Positions 20,901 to 30,075 of a stretch of 64,000 bases of DNA are shown here, piece by piece (position 1 is the first letter of the stretch; each line of letters starts with the position of its first letter). This DNA comes from Chenopodium formosanum. Taxonomy: Eukaryota; Streptophyta; Magnoliopsida; Caryophyllales; Amaranthaceae. The stretch covers positions 49,977,460-50,041,459 of the forward strand of contig CM044872.1 in the NCBI GenBank assembly GCA_024500155.1, given 5' to 3'. Position numbers and translations under genes: made by a program. The notes beneath the pieces are model-generated. The model was not told the DNA's origin. It ran no database searches and was given only the letters and a program-made list of their open reading frames with translations.

Positions 20901-23778
20901 TGTTCTGAGGGAAGAGATGCATATATAGGAAAAGTTACCATATTTCGATTGCCTTCAGGTAATTGTGGCAATTTGTCCCTCACAAGTCCTTCTACAGATT
21001 CAATCTCTTCTTGACCAGTCAAAAATACAAGTATATCACCAGGAGCCTCTTCTAAATGAATCTAAATATGTAAAAGACATGATCCCATGAAATACATAGC
21101 AACAAAGAAACATATGGGGTTAAAATACTTCAATGAGCAGAAATAAGTAGAATGTGGCAAGCTCAAAGTTGGCCAGAATGTATAAAAAGGCTCAAGGCGC
21201 ACCAAGGCAAAAAGGATTTCCCTGCACCTTAGGCACGCCTCAGTGCGCCTCATTGAATTGAGGCACACTAATAAAATAGTGAGAAAAAAAACTGCTAAAT
21301 AAATTATCAGTATATACGCTACCTGAAATATTGTCACCATTGCGGCCTCAACATAATCCGTCTCAGCATGTAGTGTATAAAATACATCAACAGGGAACTG
21401 TCTTCCCTGAACATGAACAGCCTTTGCGCCACCAAAGTACTCAGAGAATATACGTGCGTCTAAACTGGCAGACATAATTGTCAGCCTTAGAGGAGGAAGT
21501 TTTGCAACTTGGCCTTGCTTGAGTGGGCTAGCAATTTGAACCCCATTGTCTTTTTCCAAATTGGTGTCATTATTTGAGTTTGCTCTACCAACTGACTCAT
21601 TTGCAGATTGAGATCTAGCTTTCTGAACATTTTTTAGCAAGCCCAGTAACATATCAGTGTGAACTGTTCTCTCATGAGCTTCATCAACAACAATGACTGA
21701 ATACCTAGATAGACGAGGATCCAATAATGCTTCCCTGAACGTAAGCAAGGATCACATCATTTAATAGGAAGACAAATCTGGCAACAATTTTGCATAATCT
21801 ATAAGCAGATGGACCATTCGAAGCTATCTCAAAAATGCGATTACATGACATCTCAATGCTAGACTGCACAAAGAAATTTACTTATAATCTACTTGACCAT
21901 CTATTTCTTTTTCTTTAATCTTTGATTAGCAGGAGATTTTTTAAACTTTTTAGCAGAGGTGTTACCATCAATAGGACTTTAAACCTACAGCACCTTATAG
22001 ATATTCAAATCTCAGTCTGACTTGTTAAATATAGACACTGAAGTATTGAACCCATATTCAGCCCCTGATTACAATTTTTTTTTTTTTTTTTTTTTTGTTC
22101 TTTTTCTCCTCCTTTTTACAAAAAAAAAAAAAAAAAAAAAAAAAACTTAGCTTTATTGCTTTAATACATGTGCAACTACACTTATATCATATCAAACTAT
22201 TCCCTCCAATTATATCATCAGTTTACTCAACTTTCTCATTCCATATTATTCTAGGGAGACAACCTTAAGGATAAGAGAGATCAAGACTAGAAAGTAGCTT
22301 TTTACATCATATACATTCACTATGAAGGCTCCTCCAATTTCAACATGATTGAGACTACTCTGAGAGTCACTATTGGCAAATTTATACAATGTTGGATTAC
22401 AACAGAGTATATTAGGCATCTCCCAACATGTGCATATCACTTCTTTGTGAAGTTGCATGGAATTGAAATGTAATCTAGAGGCAACTTTGTAGCCAAGGCA
22501 TGAGCCTCAATGGGGGCAATAGGTAAAAGTAAGGTATAGCTTGCTCTTGATATTCTGATAAGGAAAGGTAAACTACAGGGAGTTCCTTTTCTCCTTGTAT
22601 CTCTTTCTCACAATCTTTCCCTTTCCCTTTCATGAACCAAATGCTCCCTAAAGTCATTCTCTGACACATTAAGGCTACGTTCAAATTGACTTATTTTGTC
22701 TATAACTACCTTACTCAAGTTATTCAGTCTAAATTAAGTCAAGATAAGACGAAGAGAATAGGATCTAAATAACACAAACAAATGACAAACCAGTAAGTTA
22801 ATTAGATAGAAAAATAAAATTACCTTAATAATAACCCATCCGTCATGTACTTGATCCTCGTCGATCCACAAGTCATGTCATCAAATCTAACTGAATATCC
22901 AACTCTTTGTCCTAATTGCACACCAGACTCCTCAGCCACTCTTTTCGCCACAGTAACAGCAGCAACACGCCTAGGTTGAGTAACCCCAACCAACTTTCCA
23001 TCACGGCAGAATCCAGCTTTGAACAAATATTGCGGTAATTCTACAATAACAACACAAATTCATCTATAATCACAAAGTATAACTCTTTACACTCCATTCT
23101 CCAAACACAATTATAACTTTCAATATTGCAACATATACTATACAACTATTTCAGCAAAAAGTAAGTAATGTTTCACAAATTTCTCTAATTCTCTTCACAA
23201 TGGCCTAATCCATGAAAACCTAACATACATTCTAATTCCTTGTTTCTTCATTTAAGTCACTGTTTCCATATTACAACCCGTGTAAAATTACACCCTCTCA
23301 CATCGTGTGTGGAGCATGTGAGCTTTTAAGGACTGTAATTTCACACCGGAGTGTATAATTGAAACTGTCTTTTTTCGAAATCAAAGACAGGAATAAAGGG
23401 TAAACAAAAACACATACGGGTAGTTTTGCCGCTTCCAGTTTCACCAACAATAATCAAAGTATGATTATTACGAACTTCCTCCACTAGCCTTTTCTCAACT
23501 ACAACCACAAATAAATCAATTTCTTAGTAAATTTTCAATCTTTACTCAACACATTCAAAAAAATTAAAAATTAAAAGGGTACCAGCAGCAATGGGAAGAG
23601 ATTTTCTCTGCTCCAAAATCTTTTGCCTCCTGCATAAAATTGAATTAGAACTCAAAATTTTGCAGAAATCAAAATTAGAAAAAGAGTGAAAAAGGGGAGG
23701 AATAATGAAGAACCTGGAATCATTGTTAGAAATAGTGCCATTAGTTTGTTTGTAGTGTGAATTAGCCATTGACGGCAT
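14903..23778 (-). CDS. RID1: DEAH-box ATP-dependent RNA helicase, RID1/DEAH10 type; motif VI exon not found
   Basis: A DHX-family helicase acting in pre-mRNA splicing or RNP remodelling. Exons (complement, 5' to 3'): 23714-23778, 23583-23629, 23418-23498, 22824-23040, 21323-21734, 20858-21061, 19830-19990, about 18788-18926, 17631-17862, 16590-16789, 16025-16159, 14903-15086. Visible in order: Walker A GETGSGKTT (residues 56-64), TQPRR, DEAH in VVDEAHER, MSAS, LTGQEEIE, TNIAETSVTIPG, the HA2 region, and the C-terminal OB-fold with HPTSVLFRAKP. Exon 7 ends in LQR plus two bases where QRSGRAGR should continue. The next recognisable exon resumes at EEFEKL, out of phase. The start was chosen as the first ATG (MPSM). 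The gene match is from memory of the Arabidopsis protein; the family is certain. Confidence 0.88.
15222..15954. mobile_element. Composite Stowaway-like element in the last helicase intron
   Basis: The ends CCCTCTCCATCCCATAATTA and the inverse TATTATGGGACTGAGGGAG are flanked by TA (15220-15221, 15955-15956). Inside is a block at about 15415-15574 ending GCTGACCCCACTTATGGGAT then TAAGGC and (GATT)n. That resembles the 3' end of plant L1-type LINEs. After that comes a 160-bp direct duplication. The whole looks like a MITE loaded with later insertions. Confidence 0.55.
15611..15930. repeat. 160-bp tandem duplication
   Basis: Two adjacent diverged copies each begin TTACCGGGGTACAT (15611 and 15771). 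Both run through CTCAACAAGCTTT, TGTTGCACTATTAT and TTTTATACTCCACTTTTC. They lie inside the composite element in the helicase intron. Confidence 0.75.
17338..17455. repeat. 60-bp direct duplication in a helicase intron
   Basis: Two adjacent copies share ATGGCCAG(G/A)CTCCTAAC and a following AATTATCTAAGCTATA / AGTTATCTGAGCTATA block. The function is unknown. Confidence 0.65.
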
Positions 23779-24313
23779 CTCCGACCACCGCCGCCGCAAC
23801 TACAGCCTGAAACGGGCGTTGATCAGCGAATGTTACGGTGTTTTACAGGCGGGAGCGGCGCAGTAGCAATAGCGCCTCTTTTAATTTTGTAGAGAAAAAA
23901 AATAAGACTTGAAAATTTTAGACAGTGGACTAATAAACGAGGTTTTAGAAGAGAGTATTAGAGCACCAGCATCAAGGCCTTTTACAATCCTTTCCGTGAC
24001 TTTTTGGTGTCCTTTTCCAATCCTGGTGGATGCTATTACTTGGGAAAGATAACTGTTAGGGAAAGGATATTGTAGTATCCTTTCTCTAGAAAGGAAATCT
24101 CGCCTCGGCCCAAGTGCCATGTTAATTCAACAATCACAAACAAAAGCATACAACGACTATATTGGAAATCATCCAACGCTCAACTTGTTGACACTTGTCA
24201 ACATCTTGTTTCTTTATTTTTTTTTGCTCCAAAACAGTATAACGGCTATAATTTGTAAACGGTAACTTATTTTAAAAATTCGAAAACACCAACAGTCATA
24301 AAATTTTTTTGTC

Positions 24314-24320
24314 TATAAAA
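24314..24320 (+). promoter_or_regulatory. Candidate TATA box for transposon ORF1
   Basis: TATAAAA lies about 140 bases upstream of the ORF1 ATG, followed by a pyrimidine-rich leader. The placement is plausible for a plant promoter; this is inferred only. Confidence 0.4.
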
Positions 24321-24456
24321 TGAGTATAAATTTGCTATATTTTCACAAAGTTTCAGTTTCACTTGTACAATACTCTTAAACACAAAATTACTCTAATCTT
24401 CTTTTTTTCAAGTTTATTTTTCTCCATTTCACTTCCAATTTCTTAGAGTCTTCAAT

Positions 24457-25716
24457 ATGGATCGTAATAATTCTAATTACGGTGGTAACCCGAATTTTTC
24501 TAACAATTCAAACTTTCAATTTAACCAATCTAATCCTCCTGTTGACCCTAATCTGTTGAGTAATCCTCAAATTCAAGCTGCATTTTTTCAATGGTGTAGT
24601 AGTCAACCAAGACCAACAAATTTCAATAATATTCCACCAATACAACCAAATTTTCCTCATAATTCCCAATCCTATCAACAAGCTTTTGGTAATACCGCTT
24701 TTTTCCCTATATCAGAACATTTAACTCAAAATATGAATCAATCTCCAGGTGGAGTTTGTAGTAGCAATGCTACTCCAATAGAGTTAAGTGGTGAACATGT
24801 TGAAGAATTAGCGGGAGCACAACATCTTGAAGAGATTGACAATGATGAAGTCGAAATTGTTCCAGAAGTGCAACTCAATACATCTGCACAAAGGAAAAAC
24901 CAAGCATGGAGTATCGCCAAAGACAAAGCTCTTGTATCAGCCTATATAAATGCAGGAGGCGATGTGGAGAGGGGAACCAAGACCAAGAGAAGCGGGTTAT
25001 GGGCAGAAATTCACAACCAGTACGAAAAGGCTAGAGCTGAAAATCTCAATGAGATTAAGGTAAGAAACGTTAAATCTTTGCAAAATCGATGGGATCACAT
25101 AAATTTACATGTAAGTAAATGGGTTGACGCCTGCGGTTATCATTTTCGAACTAAGGGTAGTGGTGAATCTGAGCAAAATTTGGAGAGATTCGCTCACATA
25201 GATTACAAAGCAACTAACAATAAGATGTTTTGTTATTTGCATTGTTTTGCAATTCTGAGGAAATACCCCAAATGGGATCCCTCCTTGTCCAAAGTTCAGT
25301 CCGATATGTTACCGGGTGGTCAAGCATCTACAGATAGTGGGGGGAGTGGTAAAAGATCCCAACCCGATTCACAGTGTGAGGTTGGCGGAAGGGCTAAAAG
25401 ACCTCTTGGCATAAAACAGACAAAGATGAAAGGTAAAGCATCAAGTACTTCGTCAAGTGTAAATCTTGACTCTTTAAATACAAATTTTAATGACATGGGA
25501 GAGAAATTGGGTCAATTGGGAGAGCGACTACTTGATCAGATGAGAGAACGAGATGAAGAACAAAAGGCCCGGGTAGAAGAAAAGAAAAGGCAGAAGGAGG
25601 AGGCCATGAAGTTCAGAACGTTAGAAAGGTTAATGCAGAAGCCCGTTCTTGATGACAAGGAATTAGCAATGTATAACAAACTGAGAGACGAATTTAGTAG
25701 TAGGTTTTTGCTTTAA
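24457..25716 (+). CDS. Harbinger ORF1, Myb/SANT-like DNA-binding protein
   Basis: A 419-residue intronless frame. In Pong/PIF elements this protein binds the transposon ends and helps the transposase enter the nucleus and cut. The N-terminal third is Asn/Gln/Pro-rich and probably disordered. A Myb/SANT-like trihelix follows at about 150-240 (start QAWSIAKDKALVSAY, with SLQNRWDHINLHVSKW in the third helix). Next is a Ser/Lys-rich basic linker (about 285-330), then a charged coiled coil near 350-400 (RMRERDEEQKARVEEKK-like). Plant annotations often call such proteins 'glutathione S-transferase T3-like' or NAM-associated, without enzymatic basis. The start is the first ATG after a stop-rich leader. 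No internal stops are present. Confidence 0.88.
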   Translation: MDRNNSNYGGNPNFSNNSNFQFNQSNPPVDPNLLSNPQIQAAFFQWCSSQPRPTNFNNIPPIQPNFPHNSQSYQQAFGNTAFFPISEHLTQNMNQSPGGVCSSNATPIELSGEHVEELAGAQHLEEIDNDEVEIVPEVQLNTSAQRKNQAWSIAKDKALVSAYINAGGDVERGTKTKRSGLWAEIHNQYEKARAENLNEIKVRNVKSLQNRWDHINLHVSKWVDACGYHFRTKGSGESEQNLERFAHIDYKATNNKMFCYLHCFAILRKYPKWDPSLSKVQSDMLPGGQASTDSGGSGKRSQPDSQCEVGGRAKRPLGIKQTKMKGKASSTSSSVNLDSLNTNFNDMGEKLGQLGERLLDQMRERDEEQKARVEEKKRQKEEAMKFRTLERLMQKPVLDDKELAMYNKLRDEFSSRFLL

Positions 25717-26071
25717 TTTCATTTTAGTATTTGCAATGTTTGTATTTTAATTAAGTATTGTAAGGTACGCAAGTTATTTTTTTTTAAAATTGTTTGTGCT
25801 ACTAGTAATGTTGACGTTTATGTAGTGTTGTTATTGTTGTTTATGTATTAAATTAATATTAGTGTATTTTAATTTGTTTTTAAAACTATGATGTCTCTTT
25901 TACCTTTTGACAAGACTCATGCATGCATTGGTAAAAAAACTGACCTTACAAAATTCTGCATGCATTGGTCATAATTCTCACCATACAATCCTTATCTTAT
26001 ACATATCTTATGTGCACCAATTATGTTTTAACAAAATCTTATCTTCTGACCAACAATATCCTATTTTTGTC

Positions 26072-26079
26072 TATTTAAA
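26072..26079 (+). promoter_or_regulatory. Candidate TATA-like box for the transposase gene
   Basis: TATTTAAA lies 65 bases upstream of the transposase ATG, and the CA-rich stretch between looks like a short leader. Inferred from sequence only. Confidence 0.35.
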
Positions 26080-26143
26080 GTACATGATTTCTATCTTCTA
26101 GTGTCACAAACAAACACACCAAAAATAAAACACCAAACACAAT

Positions 26144-27520
26144 ATGAGCTTAGATTTAATCTCTTCAAGTTCTTCAAGCTCTTCCTCCTCAAGTATAACT
26201 GATAAAATTTATGATCACATGGTCATGAATTTTATAAATGAGAGTCAACGTTTAGTTGCGATGCAAAATTCAGTGCTTAATTCATTACAACCTGAAAAGC
26301 AAAAACGTCCGAGAAAACGAAGGGTAACTGTGCCTAGAAATCGTGAAGCGGCTCACGACAATCTAGTTGCAGATTACTTTAGTAATCAACCGGAATACAA
26401 TGATACCGTATTTCGAAGGAGGTTTCGTATGAGGAGACCCCTGTTCCTTCGCATTGTGGACACATTAAGTGCAAGTAATCGCTATTTCCAACAACGTCCC
26501 GATGCTACCATGCGTCTTGGTGCTTCACCCCTTCAAAAATGCACCGCGGCTATACGTATGTTAGCTTATGGTTGTTCAGCTGATCAAGTAGATGAATATC
26601 TAAAGCTTGGTGAAAGTACTGCTAGAGAATGTCTTTCACAATTTGTCGATGGAGTTATTGCTCAGTTTGCAACTGAGTACCTCCGCAAGCCAACAATGGA
26701 AGATATCCAGCGTCTTCTAGGAGAAGGGGAGGATAGAAACTTCCCCGGCATGCTAGGAAGCATTGATTGCATGCATTGGGTATGGAAAAATTGTCCAGCT
26801 GGATGGAAAGGAATGTATCAAGGCCGATCTAAAACGGCCACTGTTATCTTGGAAGCGGTTGCATCTAGGGATTTATGGATTTGGCACGCCTTCTTTGGGA
26901 CTCCTGGGTCGTGCAACGATATTAATGTACTACAACGTTCTCCTGTGTTTGATGATATAATAAATAATCGTGCTCCACAAGTTCTGTTCACAGTTAATGG
27001 AAACACTTACACAAAAGGATACTATCTCACCGATTGGATTTATCCAAAGTGGTCGACATTTATAGATGCGGTTACTGCCCCTCAAACAACTAAGGATACG
27101 TTATTTACTGAACGTCAAGAGAGTGCGAGAAAGGATGTTGAGCGTGCTTTTGGTGTGTTACAAGCTCGTTTCGCAATAATCAGGAAGCCTGCTTTGGCAT
27201 GGAGTGTAGATCTGTTGTGGAAAATTATGATGACTTGCATCATTATCCACAACATGATTGTTGAAGACGAGCGTGATACATATTTAAATTATAAGGATCC
27301 ACTCGAGTTTGCCGATGAACAGCCTGAGAATATGCCGAGGTCGTCCTCAACTAGGAATGCAACAACATTCACCGTAACTCCCGGACAGTATGATCCAGAT
27401 AATTTCGGTAGATTGATAGCTTCGAGAGGGGAAATTCGTGATAGAGACGTCCATATGGCTTTGAAGAACGACTTGATCGAGCATTTATGGGCACAGTCTA
27501 TGAGGTCCGATGAAAATTAA
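26144..27520 (+). CDS. Harbinger DDE transposase (HARBI1/ALP1-like nuclease)
   Basis: A 458-residue intronless frame of the DDE_Tnp_4 family, the enzyme that cuts and joins PIF/Harbinger DNA in the nucleus. After a serine run at residues 7-17 and a basic KRPRKRR nuclear-signal-like patch comes the conserved RRRFRMRRPLFLRIVD region. The catalytic triad can be read as Asp208 (SIDCMHW), Asp297 (YLTDWIYP) and Glu333 (DVERAFGVLQ), spaced 88 and 35 residues apart. The tail contains the conserved CIIIHNMIVEDE. The second Asp is followed by Trp where most relatives have Gly (DGIYP). The ATG at 26144 lies downstream of its own TATTTAAA and a CA-rich leader, so ORF1 and ORF2 are probably separate transcription units. 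Confidence 0.92.
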   Translation: MSLDLISSSSSSSSSSSITDKIYDHMVMNFINESQRLVAMQNSVLNSLQPEKQKRPRKRRVTVPRNREAAHDNLVADYFSNQPEYNDTVFRRRFRMRRPLFLRIVDTLSASNRYFQQRPDATMRLGASPLQKCTAAIRMLAYGCSADQVDEYLKLGESTARECLSQFVDGVIAQFATEYLRKPTMEDIQRLLGEGEDRNFPGMLGSIDCMHWVWKNCPAGWKGMYQGRSKTATVILEAVASRDLWIWHAFFGTPGSCNDINVLQRSPVFDDIINNRAPQVLFTVNGNTYTKGYYLTDWIYPKWSTFIDAVTAPQTTKDTLFTERQESARKDVERAFGVLQARFAIIRKPALAWSVDLLWKIMMTCIIIHNMIVEDERDTYLNYKDPLEFADEQPENMPRSSSTRNATTFTVTPGQYDPDNFGRLIASRGEIRDRDVHMALKNDLIEHLWAQSMRSDEN

Positions 27521-27982
27521 ACATTTTAGTTATTTTTAAACTTATGTTTGTTATTTTCTTTGCTATTTTTATCAACGTAATTCATGTTTTTTTTATTCGT
27601 GTCGTTTAATCAATGTATTTCATGTGTTTTAATCAATGAATTTTATGTTTTTGAATTCGTCTCGTTTAATTAATGTGTCGGTTAATAATAACGATCTATT
27701 ATTAATTATTATTAACAACATTTTCACAATAATAATAATTAAGTATATTAATAAATATATGTAATTTGAAAAAGGAATAAATGGTGGGGTATATGAAAGT
27801 AGGAGAGAGAAAGTGGGAAAGGATACTCATTGATGTTGGAAATTTTTAAGGGAAATGATGAGTAAAAGGATGGAAATAGTGGGAAGTGATGTGGAGGAAA
27901 GAGAAAGTTATGTGTCAAATGTAGGAAAGGAGAGAGAAACCGGGAAAGGATATAAGTATCCCCAACACTAATGATGCTCTCA

Positions 27983-28312
27983 CACTTCTATTTACAGACT
28001 GCGAAAGACAATTGTATACCGATGTGATTTGAACTCGATTTTTCTTTAATAGTAACTTGTTCTGATTTACTGAACTGAAATTAACTGAATTGAACTTAAG
28101 TCGAAGAGAACGGGCTAAGATAGGGAGATCCTTCTCTTATGACAGGAAGGCGGATGAGGAGTTGAACTCAGGTCACATTTAGAGGAGACGGAGGTACTAA
28201 TCATCCCTTCATTCCTCACTTGTGTTTTAGACTGGGGAAATTGAAAACCACATAGCATGCATAACAAAGACTTGATAAACACACATCCAATTTTATAGTG
28301 CAAAGAGAGTTA
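27983..28312. other. Spacer between Harbinger element and solo LTR
   Basis: No gene or bounded repeat is seen. The frames at 28115-28303 and 28216-28416 run into the LTR or lack any family resemblance. Confidence 0.5.
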
Positions 28313-28317
28313 CAAAG

Positions 28318-28896
28318 TGTTGGAATATTTGGATTCACATTAATATCGTTGGGAGTTGTGGAAATTAATGATATGGTTTTGTTATGAGAGTTATGTAAGT
28401 AAATGGAACATTGCAATGAACGTAATTGAATATTTAATTGCGTTGATGTCTTTTGAGTGAAGAGACGTGTCTTTTGCTAACATTTTGATTTACGTAAGTA
28501 GTTAATTATGACATTAATTATAATTAAGTTTAACTCTCGAGGGACATTTTTTTATATACATCCCTCATTCTCTATAAATAACAATAGTTATCTAGTGTGA
28601 AGGTACGATGAAGGTGATCAAGATAAAACATCATTTAATTTGCTTCCTTTGAGAGAAAATTTTCTAGAGTATTTTCTCTTGGTTTTTATAAACACTTACT
28701 CACAAACTTCTTGTAGATTGATTTAGTTGAACAACCAAAATTAATTGATCTCTTCTTTGTATCTCAATAGTTTAATCGTGTTAACCCTGTTGTTTCGTAG
28801 AGAGGCAATAATAAACCAGTAGGAAAGCGACGTTAAGTTACGTGCTTATAAGAAATATCTGGTCCTTCTTGTTTTATCCTCCAAATTGTTCTAACA
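28318..28896. mobile_element. Solo LTR, probably Ty1/copia
   Basis: The 579-bp unit begins TGTTGGAATATT and ends TTCTAACA (TG...CA). It is flanked by a perfect 5-bp duplication CAAAG (28313-28317 and 28897-28901), the mark of LTR retrotransposon integration. A TATA-like CTATAAATAAC lies near 28571. There is no internal retroelement sequence, so the element was reduced to one LTR by recombination. The copia assignment rests only on size and end sequence. Confidence 0.85.
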
Positions 28897-28901
28897 CAAA
28901 G

Positions 28902-30070
28902 GTGGCAAGGGCAGTGATGTGAAAGAAATTTAATCTATGATCTTGGGTACCTCTAAAATTTTAACTAATTAAGCTAGTTAACATCTACAAACTGTGTTAA
29001 AAACAAAAATATAGTAAAATATACAAAATAATGAATCACAATTATTGTCCATGTTATAATGGGTAAGTATCTCAAAGGGGTATTGCTATCATTTTAAGTA
29101 GGTAAGTGGGGTCAATTTGTAATTTAAACGATAACAGAAGTTAAGATTATTAACTTAATGAAGACATGAGAAGTTTCAATAGAGATTTCAGAAGGATGGT
29201 GGACAGTTTAGTGAAGACAAAGAAGATGAAGGTGTCGATAAAATGGTGGGAATGGTTGTGTCGGTGAAAGGTGGGTGAGGATAAAGAAGATGAAGGTGGT
29301 GGAAAGCTTGAGCTCCTTCAATGGAGTTGCAGCAAAAGATGACACACTGGATCTGGATGGGAAGGAGGAAGAAAAAGTGAAGAAGAATAGAAGATAAAGG
29401 TGGATGGAAAGAGGAGGAAGAAAGATATAAACAATATTAATTAATGTATTTTTATTCATATGTAAGAAACTAAGGCATCAATTGAACCCAAATGTAATTA
29501 AAAGACATCAAATTTTGGTACATCTTGAAAACTTTAAGAAAGCAAATGAAACATTTATTTGAGAATTATGTAATTTACAGTATATCATATGATTAACTTA
29601 ACTGACGATTTTGTGTCGCGTGTATTAGACAATTAGCTATAAAAATATCTAGTCTCTGCAAATGACCTAATTAGAGCAAACCAAGTTTTTCCTCTCATCA
29701 TCATGGGTATATGAACATAATTATCATAATACTAATTTTTATTTTTAATTTACTCTTAAGATTTCGACAAAATTTTAAATAAATCGGATGTATAATAAAT
29801 ATTGTACATCTGTTATAAAGTTACCTCTAAAATGAGCAAAAGTTACCCTAATATGAATAAAAGTTACCCTGATATAAATAAAAGTTACGAAATATTTTTG
29901 CTTTATTGATAAAAGTTATCCAAAAAATTGTAAAAGCGACCCTAAATTTGATAAAAAGTGACCCCCGATGTTTAGTAAATTACTGTACACCGGATGTATA
30001 CAAAAGTTATTCTAAGATTTTACTTGTAACAAAACCTCACAAGTCACAAATGGAGTGGAAGAGAAAAAAT
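28902..30070. other. Intergenic DNA between two solo LTRs
   Basis: No gene is seen. About 29825-29960 holds several diverged copies of a ~20-base unit around AAAAGTTACCCTGATAT. A GA-rich tract at about 29180-29430 makes the frame at 29208-29459 open by composition. Confidence 0.5.
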
Positions 30071-30075
30071 AGAAG

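Larger units (their letters stand above)
23961..27979 (+). mobile_element. PIF/Harbinger (Pong-like) transposon, apparently intact
   Basis: A 4019-bp element with inverted ends GAGCACCAGCATC on the left and a right end whose complement reads GAGCATCATTAGTG. It is flanked by TTA (23958-23960) and TCA (27980-27982), a 3-bp duplication with one mismatch. It carries the two genes expected of this superfamily, a Myb/SANT-like ORF1 and a DDE transposase, both intronless, uninterrupted and on the plus strand. It lies 182 bp upstream of the helicase start codon, in the opposite orientation, so its left end probably sits in or next to the helicase promoter. Intact frames suggest recent insertion, but the mismatch in the TSD and imperfect ends argue for some age. 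Confidence 0.85.

Noticed and set aside
26763..27006. Alternative frames overlapping the transposase
   Set aside because: Shadows of the DDE transposase frame.
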